A DNA stretch of 41,035 nucleotides from Sphingobacterium thalpophilum (GTDB lineage: Bacteria > Bacteroidota > Bacteroidia > B-17B0 > Aurantibacillaceae). Position 1 is the first letter of the stretch, and the number at the start of each line of letters is the position of its first letter. Location of the stretch: positions 1 through 41,035 of the forward strand of contig CALPON020000008.1 of the NCBI GenBank assembly GCA_943325195.2. The letters are read 5' to 3'. Under the pieces are notes generated by a model that worked only from the letters and a program-made list of their open reading frames with translations, was not told where the DNA came from and searched no databases. Positions 30,801 through 39,169 of the stretch are shown one piece after another. Position numbers and translations under genes: made by a program.

Positions 30801-31078
30801 GCGCCTATTATGACCTGGGCCGAAAAGAAAAAGCAAACAAGCTCGCCAAGAAATTGTTTGAAATTTTTGAGCACGATCTGCGTATTTACAATACTCAGAA
30901 ACCGATGCGTCGTGCCGCCTATTCACGTGATATGGCGCAATGTAAGGAATTACTAAAACGCTTGACGGGCCTCGCGCAACAATACCACGAAGATGTGCTT
31001 GCGAAGGAATTCATGGATCGCCTAGGAAACCTCCTGACACCTGAAGAATTGATGCCTGCAGAGCCACAAATGAAGTAA
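27815..31078 (+). CDS. DUF2723 family membrane protein (GT117/protein O-mannosyltransferase-like)
   Basis: [68 protein letters not shown]. Confidence 0.9.
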   Translation: [1087 protein letters not shown]

Positions 31079-31086
31079 AGCGTATT

Positions 31087-31746
31087 TTGAAAAGCAGAAG
31101 CTGGAAGACTATACGCGCTAAAACACTTTTACTGCAGCCGAATCGTTTGCTTCAGCGCCTTTATCCGCGTGCAGTTTGGCGCTTTGCCTCCCGTGAAAAA
31201 AACATCTATCTAACATTTGATGATGGTCCAGTGCCACTTACCGCGTGGGTGCTGGACCAGCTTCTTTTGCATGACGCAAAAGCGACCTTTTTTTGTGTGG
31301 GTGATAACATCCTCCGTCACCCGGAAATCGTTGAACGCACGAAAACCGAAGGTCATTTTATTGCAAACCATACCATGCACCATGTAAAGGGATTTCGGCT
31401 CACGACACGTGAGTACTTGGAGGAAGTGGAGGCTTGCGAAAAATTAACTGGCACTAAGTTTTTTCGTCCCCCTTATGGGCAACTCAGAGCGTCGCAGTAC
31501 CGTGCTTTATTAAAACGCAACTACCGCATTGTGATGTGGGATGTCATTAGTTATGATTATGAAAGCATAACACCGCAACAGTGCTTGGCCAATGTCCTCC
31601 GCAATGCCCGCGAAGGCAGTATTATTCTTTTTCATGACAACAGCAAGGCGGAAAATAATTTAAAAATGACCCTTCCCCAAGTCCTCCAGCATTTTAAGCA
31701 AAGGGGCTTTCAATTTAAAACCTTGAATAGCAGCGAAAAAAATTAA
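31087..31746 (+). CDS. Polysaccharide deacetylase (NodB) family protein, probable TTG start
   Basis: IYLTFDDGPVPLT, NHTMHH, FFRPPYGQ. Confidence 0.9.
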   Translation: MKSRSWKTIRAKTLLLQPNRLLQRLYPRAVWRFASREKNIYLTFDDGPVPLTAWVLDQLLLHDAKATFFCVGDNILRHPEIVERTKTEGHFIANHTMHHVKGFRLTTREYLEEVEACEKLTGTKFFRPPYGQLRASQYRALLKRNYRIVMWDVISYDYESITPQQCLANVLRNAREGSIILFHDNSKAENNLKMTLPQVLQHFKQRGFQFKTLNSSEKN

Positions 31747-32246
31747 CGTGCTTTATAAAGTGGCACCGTACTGCAGGGTTCCCCGTACATCATGCTCTTA
31801 ACCACAGGCCGAAGAAGACGAGCGATCTGAATGTAGGCATTCACTGGGACCGGTATGTCACCGCAGCCTTTGATGACCACTTTCTGATCTTTGTAATCCT
31901 GGGGATTTAGGCGACTGATTTGCTCCACAAAAAGGTATTCCTCCATTTCTGCAAGGCTCCCGAAGAACACCTTCTCAGCAAACGGCTCCAAGGCAATGGC
32001 AATGAGCATATAGGCCCAAGTCGGCACAACGGCATCTGCACTGCAGGTGATAGCGACAAGTTTTCCGGTGTAGACGGACCAGTCGTTCGTCTTCACGAAT
32101 TCGCGAAAGTCCTTTTCTTTCAAAATTAGTTCCTGAAACAAGTGCGGCCGAAGGTCAAAAACAATCCGCTCACCCCTTTGGTAAAAATCTTCCAGATTAA
32201 TGGTCTGCAAACCACTGAGGGCAACTTTATTGACGATTTCTTCCAT
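31743..32246 (-). CDS. DUF2480 family protein
   Basis: GLQTINLEDFYQRGERIVFDLRPHLFQELILKEKDFREFVK, resembles the Bacteroidota DUF2480 family. Confidence 0.75.
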   Translation of the reverse strand: MEEIVNKVALSGLQTINLEDFYQRGERIVFDLRPHLFQELILKEKDFREFVKTNDWSVYTGKLVAITCSADAVVPTWAYMLIAIALEPFAEKVFFGSLAEMEEYLFVEQISRLNPQDYKDQKVVIKGCGDIPVPVNAYIQIARLLRPVVKSMMYGEPCSTVPLYKAR

Positions 32247-32402
32247 AACGCTAAGGCAAAGCCCTTCCTCGAAGTTAGGAAAAGCACCTGAGGTCCAAAT
32301 GTGAAGAAATTATAAATTCATGCTGCCTTAAGATTATCGTCAGTTAGTCCCCGAAAAATAGGGCTTGTACGGCAAAATAATTTTTGGTAACTTAGGTAGG
32401 CA

Positions 32403-33245
32403 ATGCTCGTACAAAAACCCCCCAGATTAATCGATGGAGTTCTATGCCTACTCCTCACCTTATCAGGGTTTAACAGTAGTGGTCAATCCGATACACTACT
32501 GGTCTGTTACTATAACCAAAATCCCTACGCCTATAAAGAGGGTTCTGCCATCAAAGGCGTTGAGATCGAGATTATCCAAGAGTTCGTGCTTTGGCTGCAT
32601 GAGAAAAAGGGGGGGAAACTAGAACTTAAGTACAGCGCTTACGATTCGTTTGAAGATTTTTATTTCAGTTTTAAGCGGGTGGCAACTGCCAACCGAATCG
32701 GACTTGGCTCAGTCATCATTAATCCGGAGCGCACGAAGGACATTGATTTTACGGTCCCTTACCTCAGCGCTGTCAGCTTTTTGATCACCAACGGACTTTG
32801 CCCAGATATCAAAACGAAAAGTCCCACCGCTATCCTGCAAGCGCTGGGTAGCATGACTGCTGTGACGATGAAGAATACCTCTCTGCACAAATACGTCCTC
32901 GCCCTCAAAAAAGACTATCTAAAAACCCTAGCGATTGCTTTTGAAAAGGATGAAAACACGATTCTGGATGATATCACTAAAAACCCGCTGCACTTTGGCT
33001 ATGTGAACTCCCTCACCTTTTGGTATTACCTGCGGAAATATCCCCAGAAGTTCCTAAAAATGCAGAAGGCCCTCAATCAAGCAACTCAGCAACTGGGTTT
33101 TATACTGCCGAAGGAAAGTCCCCACAAAGCGCTCTTTGACGAGTTTTTCGCTGCACCGGGGGGCTTTAAATTCAGTCCTCAATACAAAGCCCTACTCGAA
33201 AAACACCTAGGTGCTTTTATGGCAGAAGGTAGTGCCGTGAAATAA
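32403..33245 (+). CDS. Periplasmic substrate-binding protein (SBP_bac_3-like)
   Basis: Signal peptide; NPYAYKEGSAIKGVEIEIIQEF, IINPERTKDIDFTVPYLSAVSFLI. Confidence 0.75.
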   Translation: MLVQKPPRLIDGVLCLLLTLSGFNSSGQSDTLLVCYYNQNPYAYKEGSAIKGVEIEIIQEFVLWLHEKKGGKLELKYSAYDSFEDFYFSFKRVATANRIGLGSVIINPERTKDIDFTVPYLSAVSFLITNGLCPDIKTKSPTAILQALGSMTAVTMKNTSLHKYVLALKKDYLKTLAIAFEKDENTILDDITKNPLHFGYVNSLTFWYYLRKYPQKFLKMQKALNQATQQLGFILPKESPHKALFDEFFAAPGGFKFSPQYKALLEKHLGAFMAEGSAVK

Positions 33246-33276
33246 ACGGAGCGCGGTGGATTGCCGGCTTATCCTT

Positions 33277-33284
33277 ATCTTTGT
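33277..33284 (+). promoter_or_regulatory. Candidate -7 element for DUF3109 gene
   Basis: TATCTTTG exact match to TAnnTTTG, ends 6 nt before ATG 33291; no clear TTG -33. Confidence 0.45.
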
Positions 33285-33290
33285 CTCCGA

Positions 33291-33872
33291 ATGATTGCCA
33301 TAGATAATACGCTGATCAGCGAAGATGTAATTGACAAAAAATTTGTCTGCGATTTGCAGGCCTGTAAAGGGGCCTGTTGTGTTGCTGGCGACAGCGGTGC
33401 GCCGCTGGATAAGGACGAGTTAAAAATACTGGACAAGGTGCTGGACAAGGTTAAACCTTACATGGTGCCAAAAGGTATTAAGGCAGTCGAAAAACATGGC
33501 ACTTATGTTGTGGATGAGGATGGTGATTACACAACCACACTGGTTAGTCCCAAAGCCGAATGCGCGTTTGTTTATTTTGATGAGAAAAAAACAGCGCTGT
33601 GCGCCATCGAAAAAGCATACTTAGAAGGAAAAATTGATTGGAAAAAACCGATTAGCTGTCACCTGTACCCGATTCGTATTACCCAATTAAAATCGCATGA
33701 AGCGGTCAACTATGATAAATGGGATATCTGCAAGCCAGCCTGCGCCTGCGGGAAAAAACTGGATGTCCCTGTCTATAAATTTTTGAAAGAACCGCTCATT
33801 CGTAAATACGGAAAAGAGTGGTTTAAAAAACTAGATAAAAGCGCACAGCTTTACTTAAAAGCCAAAGTATGA
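33291..33872 (+). CDS. DUF3109 family Cys-rich protein; start moved to ATG 33291
   Basis: KFVCDLQACKGACCVAGDSGAPL, ISCHLYPIRI, CKPACACGKK. Confidence 0.85.
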   Translation: MIAIDNTLISEDVIDKKFVCDLQACKGACCVAGDSGAPLDKDELKILDKVLDKVKPYMVPKGIKAVEKHGTYVVDEDGDYTTTLVSPKAECAFVYFDEKKTALCAIEKAYLEGKIDWKKPISCHLYPIRITQLKSHEAVNYDKWDICKPACACGKKLDVPVYKFLKEPLIRKYGKEWFKKLDKSAQLYLKAKV

Positions 33873-34795
33873 AAATTCTAATTACGGGATCTAACGGACT
33901 CCTTGGACAAAAATTGGTTTATAAACTCCGCGGACACGCAGAGCACCAATGTATTGCGACTGCAAGAGGAGAGAATCGGCTGGTGCAGAAAGAAGGTTAC
34001 ACCTATGTTTCCCTTGACATTACCAAGCGTGAAGAAGTAAAGGCGGTTTTTGAGGCGCAGATGCCCGACGTGGTGATTAATACGGCAGCCATGACGAATG
34101 TTGATGCCTGCGAGACCGACCGCGAAGGCGCTCTGCTGCTAAATGCACATTCTGTTACCTATCAGGTAGAAGCGCTGGAAGAACTTCAGAAAAAAAACAG
34201 CGCTTACCATCCGCAGTTTATCCACCTGAGCACAGACTTCATCTTCGATGGAAGCCATGGCCCGTTGGATGAATCTGAAAAGCCAAATCCACTGAGCTAT
34301 TACGGAGAGACCAAATTGATGGCCGAAGAAACGGTCATTCATTCTTCCCTTCACTGGGCAATAGCACGCACGGTTTTAGTGTTTGGGATTGTGGACAACA
34401 TGAGCAGAAGTAACATCGTGCTGTGGGTAAAAAATAACCTTGAACAGGGAAAAACTATTAACGTGGTGGATGATCAGTTTCGCACGCCGACACTGGCCGA
34501 AGACCTTGCGGATGGCTGTCTGTTGATGGCGTACAAAAAAGCACAAGGTATTTATAATATTTCCGGTAAAGATTTTTACAGCATCCTAGATCTGGCGCGG
34601 ACAGTGGCCGATTATTACGGACTAAATAAAGATCTGATTAAACCGAGTAAGAGCGCAGACATTAAGCAGCCGGCCAAACGCCCACCAACAACGGGCTTTA
34701 TTATCGAAAAGGCGAAGAATGATCTGGACTATGCACCACACAGTTTTAAAGAAGGCATACGGCTTCTGGAAGACCAACTGAAGGACATGTCCTGA
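33869..34795 (+). CDS. SDR-family sugar-nucleotide reductase (RfbD/dTDP-4-dehydrorhamnose reductase-like)
   Basis: MKILITGSNGLLGQKLV, NTAAMTNVDACE, STDFIFDGSHGP, YGETKLMAEE; ATGA overlap. Confidence 0.85.
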   Translation: MKILITGSNGLLGQKLVYKLRGHAEHQCIATARGENRLVQKEGYTYVSLDITKREEVKAVFEAQMPDVVINTAAMTNVDACETDREGALLLNAHSVTYQVEALEELQKKNSAYHPQFIHLSTDFIFDGSHGPLDESEKPNPLSYYGETKLMAEETVIHSSLHWAIARTVLVFGIVDNMSRSNIVLWVKNNLEQGKTINVVDDQFRTPTLAEDLADGCLLMAYKKAQGIYNISGKDFYSILDLARTVADYYGLNKDLIKPSKSADIKQPAKRPPTTGFIIEKAKNDLDYAPHSFKEGIRLLEDQLKDMS

Positions 34796-34889
34796 GTTCT
34801 GTTTTCTACAATCAGCCGTTAACATCTTACGATCCCTTACAACTGTGATCTGCCATTAATTCCTACATTTAGTAGCTAGGGAAAGAAGC

Positions 34890-36392
34890 GTGTCAAATCC
34901 ATTGAAAAAATTAGCGGGTCAAACCGTCGTGTATGGACTCGGCACTATTTTGCCGCGGTTTCTGAATTATTTTCTGACGCCTGTCCTCACCCGTGCGTTT
35001 ATGCCCGCTGAATACGGCATACACAGCGAACTTTACGCTTACATTTCCTTTCTCAATATTATCTTCGCCTATGGCATGGAGACGACGTTCTTCAGTTTTA
35101 ATAGCCGCCTCGAAAACAAGGATAGTGTTTTCAGAACAGCCTTCTTCACCATCGCCAGCAGCACCCTGCTCCTCAGTCTACTCCTCTTTAGTCTCAGCTC
35201 ATGGATAAGCGAGGCACTGTCCACCGAAAATGCACAGTATTCCTTTACCATCATCAGCTGGTGCATTGGCATTCTTGCAACCGACGCCCTTATGGCCATT
35301 CCCTTTGCCAGATTGCGCGCCCAAAACAAAGCCTTACAGTTTTCAATGATGAAACTGGCCAATGTTGTTATAAATTTCGGACTCACTTTGTTTTTTATAA
35401 AAGTCTGTAAGCCAGCCTACGATCAGCATGAGGATAATTTTTACGCCAGCCTCTACAATCCCCTCACCGGTATTGGTTTCTGCTTTCTAGCAAATCTATT
35501 GGCGAATACCTTTAGCCTACTTTTATTATCCGGACAATTTGCGCGCCTTCGTTTTCACATTGATCTGAATCTGCTGAAGGAGATGTTGCGCTACACTTGG
35601 CCACTCTTGATTCTTGGTTTTGCCGGCATGATTAATGAAACATTAGACCGTATTATTCTTAAAAAATTAATGGTGGATAAAGCGGAAGCGCAGATTGCAC
35701 AAGGCATTTACGGTGCCTGTTACAAGATCGCCATTTTGATGACGATTTTTATTCAAGCCTTTCGTTTTGCTGCTGAGCCCTTCTTCTTCAGTCGGGCCAA
35801 AGAAAAGGACAGTAAGAAGACCTATGCCTTGGTGATGAAGTACTTTGTTATTTTTTGTCTCATTTTATTTCTGGCGACCTTACTCAACCTCGACTGGATT
35901 AAGTATCTGATTGCAGAACCGTATTGGGAGGGGTTAAAAGTCGTCCCTATTCTTTTGCTTGCCAATCTCTGTCTTGGTGTTGTATACAATCTGAGTATCT
36001 GGTACAAACTAAGTTCACAAACTAAATTCGGAGCCGTCATTTCTATCACCGGGGCCGTGGTCACGGTCGTGATTAATGTGCTCTTTGTTCCCGCCTTTTC
36101 TTACCTCGCCTGCGCCTGGGCGACACTGGCAGCATACGGAAGTATGATGATCTTAAGTTATGTACTGGGACAAAAGTACTTTCCCGTTCGCTACAACCTG
36201 CGCGCCATTGGCGTTTATGTGGCATTGGGCTTCGTTTTATATCTCGCCTCTAAATTATTTGACAGTATTCCGTATACCATTGTCCGTATCTTCATGAATA
36301 ATTTGTTGATACTGGTCTTTGTATGGATCGTGTATAAATTAGAGATTAACAACCTGAAAAACCTAACTACCAATGTCAGCACTGAAAATTAA
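34890..36392 (+). CDS. Polysaccharide/oligosaccharide flippase (Wzx-like), GTG start
   Basis: [36 protein letters not shown] and about 12 hydrophobic segments. Confidence 0.88.
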   Translation: MSNPLKKLAGQTVVYGLGTILPRFLNYFLTPVLTRAFMPAEYGIHSELYAYISFLNIIFAYGMETTFFSFNSRLENKDSVFRTAFFTIASSTLLLSLLLFSLSSWISEALSTENAQYSFTIISWCIGILATDALMAIPFARLRAQNKALQFSMMKLANVVINFGLTLFFIKVCKPAYDQHEDNFYASLYNPLTGIGFCFLANLLANTFSLLLLSGQFARLRFHIDLNLLKEMLRYTWPLLILGFAGMINETLDRIILKKLMVDKAEAQIAQGIYGACYKIAILMTIFIQAFRFAAEPFFFSRAKEKDSKKTYALVMKYFVIFCLILFLATLLNLDWIKYLIAEPYWEGLKVVPILLLANLCLGVVYNLSIWYKLSSQTKFGAVISITGAVVTVVINVLFVPAFSYLACAWATLAAYGSMMILSYVLGQKYFPVRYNLRAIGVYVALGFVLYLASKLFDSIPYTIVRIFMNNLLILVFVWIVYKLEINNLKNLTTNVSTEN

Positions 36393-36816
36393 AATCATCA
36401 ATCAATCCGGTCACGACTTGCCTGCCTATGCGACCGCCTTATCGGCAGGACTGGATTTACGGGCGGAACTGCAGAGCCCGGCATTGCTGCTGCCTTTGCA
36501 AAGACAATTAATTCCGACTGGACTTTTTATTGAACTGCCGGCCGGCTATGAAGCACAAATTCGTCCCCGCAGCGGTTTAGCCTTCAAGCAGGGAATCACT
36601 GTCTTAAATTCGCCTGGCACTATTGATGCAGATTATCGGGGGGAAATTAAGGTGCTTCTGGTGAACCTCAGCGATCAGGCATTTGAAATTAAGCACGGGG
36701 AACGTATCGCTCAGATGGTAGTTGCAAAGCACGAGACCGTGGAATGGGAATTAGTCGAACAGCTTAACGACAGTTCTCGTGGTGAAGGTGGTTTTGGTAG
36801 CACTGGAAAAAATTAA
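36373..36816 (+). CDS. dut: dUTP diphosphatase
   Basis: [57 protein letters not shown]. Confidence 0.97.
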   Translation: MSALKIKIINQSGHDLPAYATALSAGLDLRAELQSPALLLPLQRQLIPTGLFIELPAGYEAQIRPRSGLAFKQGITVLNSPGTIDADYRGEIKVLLVNLSDQAFEIKHGERIAQMVVAKHETVEWELVEQLNDSSRGEGGFGSTGKN

Positions 36817-37530
36817 TCAGTGGCAATAGGTCTGCCGTAAATCCCCTGCCACTTGAGATCCTGCGGCTTCAGCCCGGTCAATGGCCTCACAGGCTTTGTC
36901 ATTATTTTTCTGAAGGCGGTAACAATTCGCGATTCCGAAATACGCGTCAAACAAGCGGGAATTTTTGCGGATGGCCATTTCATAATCGTTACCGGCTGCA
37001 TCTAGTTTACCATCCATTTCATGCCAGTAAGCTCGTGAATAATAATACATGGCCTGCTCGGGCTGCAGAGAAATACACGCACTCAAATCTTCAATAGCGG
37101 CTTTGTAATCTGCAAGAAGTCCTGCCACCAGTGCCCTGTTATATAAACTTTTGAGATGGGCTGGATTCTTTTTCAAAACGGCATTAAAACGATCGGTGCA
37201 TTTGCCATAATTTTCGCTCTCAAAATAATACAGGGCATAAGCATAGTCCTTCATATAAAAATCAGGATACTTCTTTTCCAGTAGGGCGATTTGCGTTTTT
37301 GCTTCCGCGAGTCGTCCTTTTTTTATTAAAAAGAGGCTATGGTAGTACAGGGCGCTGTCGGTCTGATAATTTTGTCGAAGACAACTATCGGCAAGGCTAA
37401 TGAGTTCCAAATTACCCTCATCCAGCGCTGCACGCAGCCGATCAAAAGGGGCCTGTGCCCGCATAAACGAGGCAGCTAAAATAAATATAAATATGTAGTT
37501 ATAGGTTTTCAATAGGCTAAAGTTGGACAA
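36817..37530 (-). CDS. Tetratricopeptide-repeat protein
   Basis: TPR-like units AHLKSLYNRALVAGLLADYKAAIEDLSACISLQPEQAMYYYSRA. Confidence 0.85.
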   Translation of the reverse strand: MSNFSLLKTYNYIFIFILAASFMRAQAPFDRLRAALDEGNLELISLADSCLRQNYQTDSALYYHSLFLIKKGRLAEAKTQIALLEKKYPDFYMKDYAYALYYFESENYGKCTDRFNAVLKKNPAHLKSLYNRALVAGLLADYKAAIEDLSACISLQPEQAMYYYSRAYWHEMDGKLDAAGNDYEMAIRKNSRLFDAYFGIANCYRLQKNNDKACEAIDRAEAAGSQVAGDLRQTYCH

Positions 37531-38468
37531 CGAGCAACTGAAGAAATGCCGAAAAGTTTCTGGCTCATGCCATAGGGCACCACACCGATCATGATTTCAA
37601 AGCTGTTCCCAGCCACATAACGAGTCTGATTAATCGGATAGGAATAGGAAAAACCGGCGGTCATTGTTTCAAAGAGACGAATCTGTAATATGCCACTCAC
37701 GAAATTTGAATTTCTAATTGCAGCGCCAAGACCAAAGCGATGCATAAAATAAAATAACAAACTTCCATCCAGTGTGGGCGGCGAGAGAATCGGCAGACTT
37801 AAAGCTAGACTTGGCACCATCAGCACTTGTTCGGCGACTTCCACAGATTTGCCAAATTCGGCGTAGAGGGTGGGTTGCAGGAGTGAGGGACTGCCGATGC
37901 GGCGGTTTTTCCAGTTCTTTAAACTCGTAATCGTAATCTGACGCGCAGAGAGTCCCGCATAATATTTTTTAGTGGTATACCGAATGCCGGGGATCAGATC
38001 AGGATATACCCACAAAGAGGACTGTGATTTAGAAATGGCAGGGTCACGTAAATCGAAGGTACCAGTACTGCGGGTATAGAACCGCGCACCGCCCATCAGG
38101 CCCATAGACAGGATATTCTTTTTTTCGACTAACAAATGAAAAGTATAACTACCATAAATGCCGGATGAACCCATCAGGCCCGCCTGTACATCTTCAAAAT
38201 AGATGCCAGCATTCTGCCAATAGCGATAGCCGCGGGGTGGACGGATGGTGTAGGAGAAATTAACGAAACTGCTGCGTGGTGAATTCTCAAACGTTCCCCA
38301 GAGACGAGTTGTCCCAAAGATGAAATTTACTTTCTGTGTATTATCAAAGCCCCCGGCTGCAGGGTTTAATCCCGCAGGGTTAAACCCATGTTGAACATAA
38401 AGCGGGACTTGTTGCGCCCCAACGAACAATTGCAAAAGCAAACAGAAAAGTAAAGCCTGCTTTCTCAT
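37509..38468 (-). CDS. PorP/SprF family (type IX secretion-associated) outer-membrane protein; start likely ATG 38468
   Basis: Signal peptide; FNPAGLNPAAGGFDNTQKVNFIFGTTRLWG; beta-rich. Confidence 0.85.
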   Translation of the reverse strand: MRKQALLFCLLLQLFVGAQQVPLYVQHGFNPAGLNPAAGGFDNTQKVNFIFGTTRLWGTFENSPRSSFVNFSYTIRPPRGYRYWQNAGIYFEDVQAGLMGSSGIYGSYTFHLLVEKKNILSMGLMGGARFYTRSTGTFDLRDPAISKSQSSLWVYPDLIPGIRYTTKKYYAGLSARQITITSLKNWKNRRIGSPSLLQPTLYAEFGKSVEVAEQVLMVPSLALSLPILSPPTLDGSLLFYFMHRFGLGAAIRNSNFVSGILQIRLFETMTAGFSYSYPINQTRYVAGNSFEIMIGVVPYGMSQKLFGISSVARCPTLAY

Positions 38469-39169
38469 ATACTGCTGATAAGGCCCCACATACGCCCTGT
38501 TATACCCCTGTCACGGCGATAACTAAAAAAATCATTTTCGAAGGTGCACCGTTGCATTGTCCAGATATTTTTACCTGCTATATCTGCCTGCAAAAGAACG
38601 TGTTTATTGCATGCAATCAGATCGATCCGGTTCTCTATTAAACAATTTGAGGGAAATCCCGCTTCCCGAAAGGCCTGACTGACTTCGGGGCCCACTTCAA
38701 AACGATTGGGACTTATCCCCTGTCCGATGGCAATCTGAATGTTTTTGCGTTCGGCTCCCTGCTGGCACATTTGCTCAATTGTGGCAGCTGCAATGCCGCC
38801 CAGAGTGCCCCGCCAGCCGGCATGTGCTGCTGCAATGACGCCATTTACAGCATCCTCAAACAATAGGGGATAACAATCCGCAATACTAACGGCCAAGACC
38901 AGATCTTTTTCCCCACTCACCAGCGCATCCCCTTCCTGAAAGCCAGGTCTGGCAGTGCATACTTTTGTGCCATGCACCTGGCGAAGCAGACACAATTGTT
39001 GCTCCCGTAAATTCAAGTCCGTTAAAGCACGCTGACGATTAATCGCAATCTGTTCGGGCAGGTCATCTGATCCCCCCAGATTCAAAGAGGCAAAAGCTCC
39101 GGATGATACGCCGCCATTACGAGTACTGAACCCGTGAACAGCACGAATATTCGGAGCCTTCAACCACAT
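38465..39169 (-). CDS. pgeF: PgeF/YfiH family (multicopper polyphenol oxidase-like, peptidoglycan editing/purine nucleoside)
   Basis: GFSTRNGGVSSGAFASLNLG, VAAAHAGWRGTLGGIAAATIEQM, CTFENDFFSYRRDRGITGRMWGLI. Confidence 0.93.
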   Translation of the reverse strand: MWLKAPNIRAVHGFSTRNGGVSSGAFASLNLGGSDDLPEQIAINRQRALTDLNLREQQLCLLRQVHGTKVCTARPGFQEGDALVSGEKDLVLAVSIADCYPLLFEDAVNGVIAAAHAGWRGTLGGIAAATIEQMCQQGAERKNIQIAIGQGISPNRFEVGPEVSQAFREAGFPSNCLIENRIDLIACNKHVLLQADIAGKNIWTMQRCTFENDFFSYRRDRGITGRMWGLISSI

